From: Alphaproteobacteria bacterium
GTDB lineage: Bacteria > Pseudomonadota > Alphaproteobacteria > Rhodobacterales > Rhodobacteraceae
Length of the DNA: 7,470 nt
Direction of reading: 5' to 3'
NCBI GenBank assembly: GCA_030428025.1
Contig: JAUIBJ010000155.1
Location: 1-7,470, forward strand
Of this stretch, positions 1-6,489 are shown piece after piece. How positions within the stretch are numbered: the first letter of the stretch is position 1; every line of letters begins with the position of its first letter. The notes under the pieces are model-generated. The model had not been told where the DNA came from. It ran no database searches and saw only the letters and a program-made list of their open reading frames with translations. The translations under genes and the position numbers were made by a program.

Positions 1-384
1 CTGGTCCTTGATCTTTGACCGCGCGGCGAAGGCCTCGCCCTGTTTTTCGTCGGCGCTCGCCCTGGCCGTCTTCGCCGCCTCCCTTTCGCCGACGATGGTC
101 TTTTTCAACTCCGTTTCGAGCTTTTTGAACGCGCCTTCGGCGGTTTCGATCCTCGCCTCCTGCGCCTTGATCTCCTCAAGCGCGTCCTCGTCCTGCAACT
201 GCCGTACGCGGTCATAAACCTCCGCCTTGATCGCCTCGACCGCCGCCACCGTTTCGGCCGCGCCCGCCTCGTCGCAGACTTTTTTGATCTCTTCCTGCAA
301 CGCCGGGGGAACCTCGGCCAGGGCCGGAGCCGCAAGGGAGAGCGCCGCAAAGGACACCACTAAAGCAGAACTCCGGATTCGCAT
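1..384 (-). CDS. Exported coiled-coil protein, N-terminal part (3' end outside window)
   Basis: The frame is open from an ATG at 384 to the window edge, giving 128 residues and no stop. Residues 1-23 form a clear Sec signal peptide: a basic start (MRIR), a hydrophobic core, and an ALA cleavage site before EVPP, so the product should be periplasmic or secreted. After a short helix containing the only cysteine (C37), residues about 60-128 are rich in Glu, Lys, Gln and Ala with almost no Gly or Pro, which fits a long alpha-helical coiled coil. The start is supported by GGAAAGGG 8 bases upstream and by the signal peptide directly following it. It lies 15 bases after the stop of the giant repeat protein, so it is almost certainly co-transcribed and perhaps translationally coupled with it. 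I do not recognise the family. A periplasmic spacer or partner of the upstream scaffold is only an inference from position. Confidence 0.85.
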   Translation of the reverse strand, partial: MRIRSSALVVSFAALSLAAPALAEVPPALQEEIKKVCDEAGAAETVAAVEAIKAEVYDRVRQLQDEDALEEIKAQEARIETAEGAFKKLETELKKTIVGEREAAKTARASADEKQGEAFAARSKIKDQ

Positions 385-392
385 GGCTATGA

Positions 393-400
393 CCCTTTCC
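393..400 (-). promoter_or_regulatory. Shine-Dalgarno for the coiled-coil gene, overlapping the upstream stop
   Basis: On the minus strand GGAAAGGG ends 8 bases before the ATG at 384. Its first G is the last base of the TAG stop (402-400) of the giant gene. A ribosome terminating on the giant gene would sit on this site, which suggests coupled re-initiation. Confidence 0.6.
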
Positions 401-3400
401 TAGTCGATCTTCACCCCGGACAGAACGCAGGTGCCGGTTCTCGGGTTGAGAACCTGACCGGGCGGGCAGGGCAGCGGGATCATTTCCAGATTCGGGATCA
501 GGTTGGGGATCACCTGAAGCGGGATCTGGTTCTGCTGGCCCGGTTTCGGAATGCAGCGCCCGGCCTGGTGGCTGTAGACCTGACCTTGCGGACAGGTGGG
601 CGGGGTCGGCACCGGCTCGGCGGGTATCACCTGCGGCGGTTTGCAGCGGAAGCCCGCATTGTTCGGCAGCGCCTCCAGCGTATGGGCGGGCGGGCAGATA
701 CAGATGCCGCGGATCAGCGCGCCGCCGTCGCATCGCATGGGCACGGGCTCCGGCTCGGGCGTCACGCGCGTACAGCGGAAGCCGGCATTGTTGCTCAGCC
801 GCTCGGGCGCGTATCCCTGCGGACAGACGCAGGAGCCACCGATCAGGTTGCCGCCATCGCAGCGCATTGGCGGGAGTGTCTCTGTCTGCGGGCGTGTGCA
901 GCGGAAGCCGGCATTGTTGCGCAGGCGCTCCAGCGAATAACCCGGCGGACAGATGCAGGACCCACCCACCAGATTGCCACCGTCGCAGCGCAAGGGCGGG
1001 GTCGGCTCGGGCGTGGGCTTGGCCGGCAGGATACAGGCGCCGTCGCGCTCCACCCGAGGGGCCGGACAATAGCACGCGCCCGTTCCCGATGCGGCGCTGT
1101 AGCCCGGCCCGCAGCCGGGCAGCGTGACAGACACACAGGCGCGGTCATTGGCGGGGTTGGTGTCGCGCGCGGGTGCGGTGCCACCCATCATCAGGGCCAG
1201 CATGTCGCGGTCGATCTCCGCCCCCGGCTCGCGGCCCATTGCCTTGAGCGCCGCTTCGGCCGCGGACCGTGTGCGGGGGCCGATCAGCCCATCGGCCGGG
1301 CCCGGATCGAAGCCGCGCGCCTTCAGAACAAGCTGGAGCAGCCGGATATCGTTGCGCGTGAGCGGCGCCGCGCCCGGTTCGGGCGGTGGAACGAGGCTGG
1401 CGCAGTTCTGCCCGCTCCGGCTGCCGCCGCGTCGCGGCAGGGCAAGGTCAAGCTCGAAGCGCAGCCGCGCGCCCGCGGCCAGACCGACGCGAGAGACGCA
1501 TTCCACCGCCTCGCCCACCTGACCGCAGTTCACCGGCCCGGAACTGCCGCGCAGCCGCGCCCCGGGAGTATCGAAGCGGTCTCGCAGGACGATCCGGCCA
1601 TCATGGGCGGCTCCGGTGGCGTTCTCGACAGTGATCGCGAAGCGGCAGGTCGCCTGCCCCTCACAATTCCCTGCCGTTCGCTTGCTGACCGCCAGGTCGA
1701 GCGCGCGGGGAATGCGCACGCATTGCCCGGCCGCGTTGCGCTCGAATCCGGTCTCGCATTTGGACCGGGCCTTGATCGTGGTGGTGAAACAGGCCCGCGC
1801 GACCGGATTGGAAAGCTGCTGCTCGATCTCGACCGCGCCCGGCCGCGCCTCCCATTCCAGTGCGCCGCAGGCGGTCTTCTCGATCGGGCGCTCGGGCGGG
1901 CGAGACATGAAGGGCGCGACCTTGCCATCGATCCGGATCGCCACCTCGTCGCCCGGCGCCATCGCACAGTCCGTCGCCTTGCAGGTAAACATGCCACGGA
2001 ACTCCGGCCCCGCCTGATCGCAGGACCAGGCGGAGGCCGGGCAGGCCGGCGGTGATCTGGTGACGCGAAGGTCATCGAAATCGGTCTCGGGCGGCGGTGT
2101 CACGGTGAAGGTCAGTGGCCCGGCATAGGGGGCGTCGGGCTCGTCGCCGCGACGGGCGGTGAATTCGTAGAACGAACATTCGTCCGGCGGCGTGCAGCTC
2201 TCGGTGCCGGTGGCCGACATGGCGAAACTCTTGGCGCCATAGTTGTAGTCGCGGTGCCGGAAGATGAAATCGACACAAGCTTCGTGGTCCGGAACCCCGC
2301 TCTTGGCGAACCCGCCGCCGCGTTTCATCATCAGATAAGCGCAGTTCGTGAGCGGCACCTCTCGGGCATTGTAGACCGGCGCGAAGGCATGGATCAGCAG
2401 CGGGATCGGCTGGGACAGGTCCACCGGCGTTTGGCCCTGCTTGTAGACGCAGCGGAAGACATTGGTGCCCACCCCCTGGCAGAACCAGTCCTGCGTGAAA
2501 TCGAACCCGCTGACGCGCCAGCCTTCCGGAAGACGGTCCTCGACCATGAGCGGATTGGCATAGGAACTGCCTGTCTCGCTCGAGATCTGGATCAGGAAGG
2601 TGCAGTCATCGCCGAAGCCGCAATGATCCTCCTCGCCGATTTTGGGCGGGCCGCCGCCGATCATCTCGGGCGTCACCACCTCGGGCGTGATCTTTTCGTG
2701 CAGGAAGGGGCCGTTCTTGGCGATGGTCAGCCCCGGGTGCAGATCGACCTTGGCGCAGGCTTCGAGTGTGATCGACCCGTCGGCATTGCGCTCCGAGATC
2801 GGCCCGTCGAAGGCCCGGTCGCGCACCTTGGGCAGGATGGCCCCCAATACGGCGTCGGTGATCTCCTCCGACACGTCAGGCTTGCCATCCTTGCCGAGAA
2901 CCTTGTTCTTCTTCTTGTAGACCACGAGCGCCAGCTTTTCGTAGACGTTGAGAGGCTCGCCCGGCAGGCCGGCCACATCCGGGTCGAGATGGTCTTCGAG
3001 AAGGAGCAGATCGCGCACCAGATCGTTGCGGCTGGCGAAGTTGAGCGCATCGGGATCGGAATCGAGCAGGCGCAGGCTGGCGCAGTTCTCGAGCGTTCCG
3101 CTGAGTGCCGCCTGCGCCTTGCTCACCTGTCCGCGCAACGGGATGGCGATGCTTTCGCCCGGAAGAAGCGTCATGCGCGTGGCGCATTGCACGAAATTCT
3201 CCACATCCGGGCGCAGATCGTCGCAAACGCCGTTCTGGAGAATGTCGAGCGTGACGTCGCCATGGATCAGGTCGCCCTCGGTTTCGAGGTTGTCCTCGAA
3301 AGCCAGCATCCCCTCGAACCGGCCCTTGCCCTCGTTCTTGACCACGACGGTGAAATCGCAGGGCTGATCGGGCACGCAATCGCGGCTTTCGGCGATCTTG

Positions 3401-6400
3401 TTGATCGTCAGCCGGGGCTTGTGGGCGACATAGACATCAGCACAGGCAAAGACGCTTTCGTTAATGACGCCTTCCTCGTTCGCGACGATATCGAGAATGG
3501 CGCAGTTCTTGACCTCGCCTTCCAGCGCGTCGGCGGGCACGTCGAATTCCACGCCGAAACCCACCCGGTCGGATTTGGTGAAGCCTTCCGCCGGGTACTG
3601 GGGATTATCGACGATATCGTATTGGCAAAAGACACTTTCCTTGTCGGACTGGTTGCAAACCCAGCGCCCTTTTTCCACCAGACCCTGCGAGCCGGAAATC
3701 GGCTTTGCACCCGCCAGCGTCCAGCCCTTGGGAGGGATGTCGTTAACGCTGATCTGCTTGGTGAAGGGCACCTCGCCGGTGCCTTCAACCACGATCACGA
3801 AATCGCACCGCTTGCCCGGCTCGCACGACTCCAGACCGCTCTTCCGCATGGTGATCCCCGGCTCTGGCGGGGGCGGCGCCACCTCGCCCGGACCCACGGG
3901 CGCCATGTTGGCCAGAATGAAGGGCAGGCAGCTTTCGGTATTGGCGTCGTTGAAGTCGGGCTCCAGATCGCCCCAGGCGATGCGGACGCAGTTCTCCTGC
4001 TGCACCGGCTGCGCGAGAATGCCGTCGGTGTTCTCAAGCGCGAGATCGAGCACCGTCTCGGCTCCGGCGGCAAGCTCGACATGACCGGCGCAGGTGAAGG
4101 CACGGGCGTCTTCGGGCGTGCAGCTCCAGCCCTTGTCGATCCCGGCAAAGCGCCAACCCGGCGGGGCGGTGTCTCGGAACTGGAACAGGCCCTTGAACGG
4201 GTCGACCCCCTGGTTGCGGATCTTCACAGTGAAATGGCAGTCCTGACCCACGCCGCAGACATGGATGGCGGCGGTGCCTTCGGCCCCGGCCATGTCCGCA
4301 TGGGGCGCGGATTTCTCGATGCCGAGATCCCAGGCGCCGCCCTCGGGGCCGGATACCACGCCGATCCCGGTGGGCTCGGGCGGTTCCTCGCTCTCGCCGC
4401 TGCCCACGGTCTGGCCCTGCCCGGTGGTCGGGTCGGTCTTACGGCCCGTCTGCAGCGAAACCGTCACGCAGGCCTTGCCCCCCAGTGCCCAGGCGCAGTT
4501 TTCGCGCTCCAGCGGCTCTCCGCCGGGATTGAAATCGGGCGGGGCGTAAAAGGCCCATGTCGTCCAGAGAGTTTCACCCGCCGGGATGAGCTCGAACGCG
4601 CCGCAGCGCCAAAGGTCGGGCTCGGGATGCGAGCAATTCCAGCCCGTGGGCATGGTCGCGCTCCAGTCCGCCAGCCAGCGGTCGGAGAGGAAGATTCCGC
4701 CGTCGAAATCGCTCCCGCTCACGTTCCGAATGCCCACGCGGAATTCGCAGGGCCCCAGATTGTAGAGGCACGTCTCGTCTGCCTCCTTGAGTATGACGAA
4801 ACCCTGTCCGTCACCTGTGGCCTCGTCCAGTACCTGAAAGGTCATCTCGTCGCAGGCGGTATCGTTCGCGGGGTTGGCGTCTGTCGCGCCGGGCCAGGAG
4901 AGGCCCGCGCAGTTGCGCAGCACGAACTCGGCAGCCTTGTCAAAGGCCCCGGTGCGCAGAGTGACCGTGGCCTGCACGCTCTCCCCCGGTGCGAGGTTGC
5001 GCGGCGCGCCGAAGCCACAGGAGAGCAGCGCGTCGTTCAGGGTTTCGCAGATGGCGGCGCCGGTCATCCCGGCATAGGTCCAGCCCAGCGGCAGCAGATC
5101 GTCGAAGATGAGCGAGCCGAAGTAATCCTTCGTGCCCTCGTTGGTGATCTGCACGGCAAAGCGCACCTGACAGGGGTCGCCCACCACGCAGGGTGCGGCG
5201 GCGCTGGCCGTGGGGCCGGTCGGGGCGGGCACGTCGAAACGTTTCGAGATGGCCAGATCGACCCCGTCGAGATTGCCCGCCACCTGCGGCGCGGTCACCT
5301 CGACGCTCGCGCAGTCGCCGTCATTGCCGGGGATGTTGTCCCCGCCGGTGCCGCGCCAGTCGATCTCGGCACAGTTCTGCGCCGCCCCCGTCGCGGCGAG
5401 AGGCGGGCGCAGCGCAAGCGCGGCCGTGACCGACTGTCCGGGCTCCAGCCGCAGATCCTGCCAGCAGCCGACGCGAGAACCGCCGCCTGCCGTCAAGAGG
5501 CACCACCAGCCCGCGGGTCCCGAGGCATGGCTCCATCCATCAGGCATGATGTCGACAAAGGATAGCGTGCCGTCGAAGGCCTCGTCTCCCTCGTTGGCGA
5601 TGGTTAGGGTGAAGGGGCAGGAAACCCCGGCCTGGCAGATCTGCGCGCCGGCGGTCTTGGTCAGGACCAGGTCGCGCGTGGCCGCCGGATCGGATTTCGG
5701 GTCGAAGGGCGAGTCCGGATCGCCCAGGAGGATTGCGGTGCAGGCGCGGTCGTTGGCGGCATTGGCGTCGCTGGCGTCATGCTCGACGGTGGCGCAGTTC
5801 TCCACCTGCCCCGGTCCGGTGCTACCCGGCACAGCAAGGTCGAGCACGAGGACATCCTGAGCGCCCGGCGCAAGTTCGATTTGCGCGCGGTCGCAGATCA
5901 CCTGCCCGCCGAAGGCCACGCAGTTCCACCCGCTACCTGCGGGCCCGGCGCCGGAAAGGGCCCAGCCGGCCGGCGGCACATCCACCACCCGCACCGGCCC
6001 GGAATAGGGCGCGCTGCCGGCGTTGGTCAGCACCACCACATTGCGGCAGGGCTGGCCTTGAGTGCAGGGCCAGGGCGCGGTTTTCTGCACCGCGAGGTCG
6101 GGCCCCTCGGCGCCGCTTTCGGGCGTTTCCGGCCACCAGGGCGACTCTTGCGCGCCTTTTGGCCAGCCAAGGTCGCCCGCCACCACGCCAGGCTCCGGCA
6201 CCGCCGGATAAGGCACGAGGATCTCCACATCGCCCGCCTGCCCGGGGTTTCGGCGCATCAGTTCCGCCTCGTCCACGGTGCCGTCCCCGGCGACGTTCTC
6301 GTCTATGTCGAGGACGATGAATCCCTTCGGATCGGCGCCTTCCCCGGCGCGCTCCTGGACAGGCACGCCAATCAGGCCATGGATTTCCGGCTCGGTCGCC

Positions 6401-6489
6401 TCCTGCGCCGCGGCCCCGAGGGGCAGCAGAAGCGACAGCAGCGCCGCTGCAAACCGGCGGCGCCGGCCCGAAAGGGATGGATGTCTCAT
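400..6489 (-). CDS. Giant exported DUF11-repeat protein with nested peptidoglycan-binding domain and Cys-rich tail
   Basis: This encodes 2029 residues. The ATG at 6489 is chosen over the in-frame ATG at 6510 because it overlaps the upstream stop as ATGA, has GGGGAG 8 bases upstream, and puts the signal peptide at the very N-terminus (basic residues 2-12, hydrophobic 13-25, AAA cleavage site at 26-28). Residues 29-128 are acidic, Pro-rich and cysteine-free. Residues about 129-1790 hold ten DUF11-like beta-sandwich repeats. Each starts with a DLxxxK-like strand, has an FxGxxxxxD...GW segment, an LxPG turn, and an NCA...NDxAC-type end. A PG_binding_1 domain (about 1708-1770) sits inside repeat 10. 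Residues 1793-2029 form a Cys-rich tail. About 84 cysteines in total imply an oxidised, extracytoplasmic fold. There is no transmembrane segment or sorting signal after the signal peptide. DUF11 repeats are common in bacterial surface and adhesin-like proteins. A wall-bound scaffold or adhesin role is inferred, not shown. Confidence 0.93.
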   Translation of the reverse strand: MRHPSLSGRRRRFAAALLSLLLPLGAAAQEATEPEIHGLIGVPVQERAGEGADPKGFIVLDIDENVAGDGTVDEAELMRRNPGQAGDVEILVPYPAVPEPGVVAGDLGWPKGAQESPWWPETPESGAEGPDLAVQKTAPWPCTQGQPCRNVVVLTNAGSAPYSGPVRVVDVPPAGWALSGAGPAGSGWNCVAFGGQVICDRAQIELAPGAQDVLVLDLAVPGSTGPGQVENCATVEHDASDANAANDRACTAILLGDPDSPFDPKSDPAATRDLVLTKTAGAQICQAGVSCPFTLTIANEGDEAFDGTLSFVDIMPDGWSHASGPAGWWCLLTAGGGSRVGCWQDLRLEPGQSVTAALALRPPLAATGAAQNCAEIDWRGTGGDNIPGNDGDCASVEVTAPQVAGNLDGVDLAISKRFDVPAPTGPTASAAAPCVVGDPCQVRFAVQITNEGTKDYFGSLIFDDLLPLGWTYAGMTGAAICETLNDALLSCGFGAPRNLAPGESVQATVTLRTGAFDKAAEFVLRNCAGLSWPGATDANPANDTACDEMTFQVLDEATGDGQGFVILKEADETCLYNLGPCEFRVGIRNVSGSDFDGGIFLSDRWLADWSATMPTGWNCSHPEPDLWRCGAFELIPAGETLWTTWAFYAPPDFNPGGEPLERENCAWALGGKACVTVSLQTGRKTDPTTGQGQTVGSGESEEPPEPTGIGVVSGPEGGAWDLGIEKSAPHADMAGAEGTAAIHVCGVGQDCHFTVKIRNQGVDPFKGLFQFRDTAPPGWRFAGIDKGWSCTPEDARAFTCAGHVELAAGAETVLDLALENTDGILAQPVQQENCVRIAWGDLEPDFNDANTESCLPFILANMAPVGPGEVAPPPPEPGITMRKSGLESCEPGKRCDFVIVVEGTGEVPFTKQISVNDIPPKGWTLAGAKPISGSQGLVEKGRWVCNQSDKESVFCQYDIVDNPQYPAEGFTKSDRVGFGVEFDVPADALEGEVKNCAILDIVANEEGVINESVFACADVYVAHKPRLTINKIAESRDCVPDQPCDFTVVVKNEGKGRFEGMLAFEDNLETEGDLIHGDVTLDILQNGVCDDLRPDVENFVQCATRMTLLPGESIAIPLRGQVSKAQAALSGTLENCASLRLLDSDPDALNFASRNDLVRDLLLLEDHLDPDVAGLPGEPLNVYEKLALVVYKKKNKVLGKDGKPDVSEEITDAVLGAILPKVRDRAFDGPISERNADGSITLEACAKVDLHPGLTIAKNGPFLHEKITPEVVTPEMIGGGPPKIGEEDHCGFGDDCTFLIQISSETGSSYANPLMVEDRLPEGWRVSGFDFTQDWFCQGVGTNVFRCVYKQGQTPVDLSQPIPLLIHAFAPVYNAREVPLTNCAYLMMKRGGGFAKSGVPDHEACVDFIFRHRDYNYGAKSFAMSATGTESCTPPDECSFYEFTARRGDEPDAPYAGPLTFTVTPPPETDFDDLRVTRSPPACPASAWSCDQAGPEFRGMFTCKATDCAMAPGDEVAIRIDGKVAPFMSRPPERPIEKTACGALEWEARPGAVEIEQQLSNPVARACFTTTIKARSKCETGFERNAAGQCVRIPRALDLAVSKRTAGNCEGQATCRFAITVENATGAAHDGRIVLRDRFDTPGARLRGSSGPVNCGQVGEAVECVSRVGLAAGARLRFELDLALPRRGGSRSGQNCASLVPPPEPGAAPLTRNDIRLLQLVLKARGFDPGPADGLIGPRTRSAAEAALKAMGREPGAEIDRDMLALMMGGTAPARDTNPANDRACVSVTLPGCGPGYSAASGTGACYCPAPRVERDGACILPAKPTPEPTPPLRCDGGNLVGGSCICPPGYSLERLRNNAGFRCTRPQTETLPPMRCDGGNLIGGSCVCPQGYAPERLSNNAGFRCTRVTPEPEPVPMRCDGGALIRGICICPPAHTLEALPNNAGFRCKPPQVIPAEPVPTPPTCPQGQVYSHQAGRCIPKPGQQNQIPLQVIPNLIPNLEMIPLPCPPGQVLNPRTGTCVLSGVKID
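427..594 (-). repeat. Two terminal CPxGQ...GxC modules
   Basis: Residues 1966-1979 (553-594) and 2008-2021 (427-468) share the pattern C-P-x-G-Q-V-x(5)-G-x-C, with both cysteines 13 positions apart. They are separated by a Gln/Pro/Ile/Asn-rich linker (1984-2006). Eight residues after the last cysteine the protein ends in KID. Confidence 0.7.
643..987 (-). repeat. Three tandem CDGG/CxCP modules in the tail
   Basis: Three copies of a 30-residue module lie at residues 1835-1864 (898-987), 1877-1906 (772-861) and 1920-1949 (643-732). Each begins CDGG, has a GxCxCP centre and ends NNAGFRC. The starts are 126 and 129 bases apart. The copies are joined by Pro/Glu/Thr-rich linkers. DNA identity is high at both ends of the module (for example the shared stretch encoding NNAGFRC), so the copies arose by tandem duplication. 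Four cysteines per module suggest two disulfides. Similar short Cys modules occur near the C-termini of some alphaproteobacterial exported proteins, but I cannot assign a function. Confidence 0.85.
1033..1113 (-). other. First Cys-rich tail module
   Basis: Residues 1793-1819 contain C1793, C1806, C1808 and C1819. The CGPGY...CYCP...DGAC layout has the CxC centre of the CDGG modules that follow but a different leading sequence. It follows repeat 10 directly and starts the Cys-rich tail. Confidence 0.55.
1180..1368 (-). other. PG_binding_1 domain nested inside repeat 10
   Basis: Residues about 1708-1770 match the peptidoglycan-binding domain 1 pattern: a helix with LLQL (1717-1720), GF (1726-1727), G1730, DG (1733-1734), G1737, T1740 and an Ala-rich helix following. 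The domain is flanked by repeat 10's NCASL (C1696) on one side and its DTNPANDRAC end (C1785) on the other, so it interrupts the repeat rather than following it. Domains of this family bind cell-wall peptidoglycan or are found on wall-acting enzymes. No catalytic domain is present here, so anchoring is the likely role. Confidence 0.85.
1720..1758 (-). other. Short CxxGF...GxCV module between repeats 9 and 10
   Basis: Residues 1578-1590 run C-E-T-G-F-E-R-N-A-A-G-Q-C, followed by V. This is the same build as the two short modules at the extreme C-terminus (CPxGQ...GxC, 13 residues apart), so a tail-type module sits between DUF11 repeats. Confidence 0.55.
2770..3042 (-). other. Helical insertion in the Cys5-Cys6 loop of repeat 7
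   Basis: Residues about 1150-1240 separate C1136 (NCA) from C1245 (EAC), about 90 residues more than in ordinary repeats. The insert lacks cysteine. It has a leucine-rich helix (about 1157-1169), a DPDVAGLPG segment, a lysine-rich patch (YKKKNK, 1191-1196), a GKDGKPDVSEE stretch and a further helix. Its first half resembles the nested peptidoglycan-binding domain of repeat 10 (RND, then a Leu-rich helix, then DP...GLxG), so it may be a diverged relative. Its end (FDGPI, 1228-1231 region) could alternatively be a remnant of another DUF11 strand. Confidence 0.55.
6406..6489 (-). other. Signal peptide of the giant protein (residues 1-28)
   Basis: The n-region contains four consecutive arginines (R9-R12) followed by F13, then an Ala/Leu core and an A-A-A cleavage site (A26-A28) before Q29. 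The RRRRFA stretch also partly resembles a twin-arginine motif, but no KxxF-type extension follows. A Sec route is more consistent with a mature protein carrying many likely disulfides. Confidence 0.8.

Larger units (their letters stand above)
1120..6105 (-). repeat. Array of ten DUF11-like six-cysteine protein repeats
   Basis: Approximate residue ranges: R1 129-255, R2 272-398, R3 409-553, R4 562-680, R5 720-860, R6 877-1022, R7 1025-1250, R8 1253-1408, R9 1418-1572, R10 1596-1790. Six cysteines recur in order in every repeat. R1 has C142, 148, 190, 199, 232, 250; R5 has C745, 751, 790, 800, 834, 854; R10 has C1609, 1615, 1655, 1664, 1696, 1785. The first two are exactly six positions apart in nine of ten repeats (seven in R4), the third and fourth are 9-13 apart, and the fifth is usually in an NCA motif. 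The last is usually 18-26 after the fifth, except R4 (9), R7 (109) and R10 (89). The DNA is too diverged to look repeated apart from the recurrent codons for ENCA/NCA. The order of Cys pairs suggests three local disulfides per domain, which is inference. Confidence 0.88.

Noticed and set aside
385..399. Terminator between the giant gene and the coiled-coil gene
   Set aside because: The gap is only 15 bases, holds a Shine-Dalgarno, and has no inverted repeat or T-run.
643..987. Regularly spaced repeats as a possible CRISPR array
   Set aside because: Only three copies with a 126-129 base period; they are in frame within a coding sequence, and the 'spacers' encode Pro-rich linkers.
212..1075. 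Minus-strand open frame of 287 residues crossing the end of the giant gene and the start of the coiled-coil gene
   Set aside because: It is out of frame with both supported genes. The repeated look of its translation only reflects the DNA-level tandem repeat at 643-987.
568..2055. Plus-strand open frame of 495 residues
   Set aside because: It is in the same antisense register as the 2254-5565 frame, opposite the PGB domain and the Cys-rich tail. The translation is Arg/Ala/Gly-rich with no domain.
2254..5565. Very long plus-strand open frame (1103 residues) antisense to the giant gene
   Set aside because: Its codons are the exact reverse complements of the sense codons, so stops can arise only opposite TTA, CTA or TCA, which are rare in this GC-rich gene. 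Its His/Arg/Gly/Asp-rich translation has no recognisable domain. The sense frame has clear repeats and motifs throughout.
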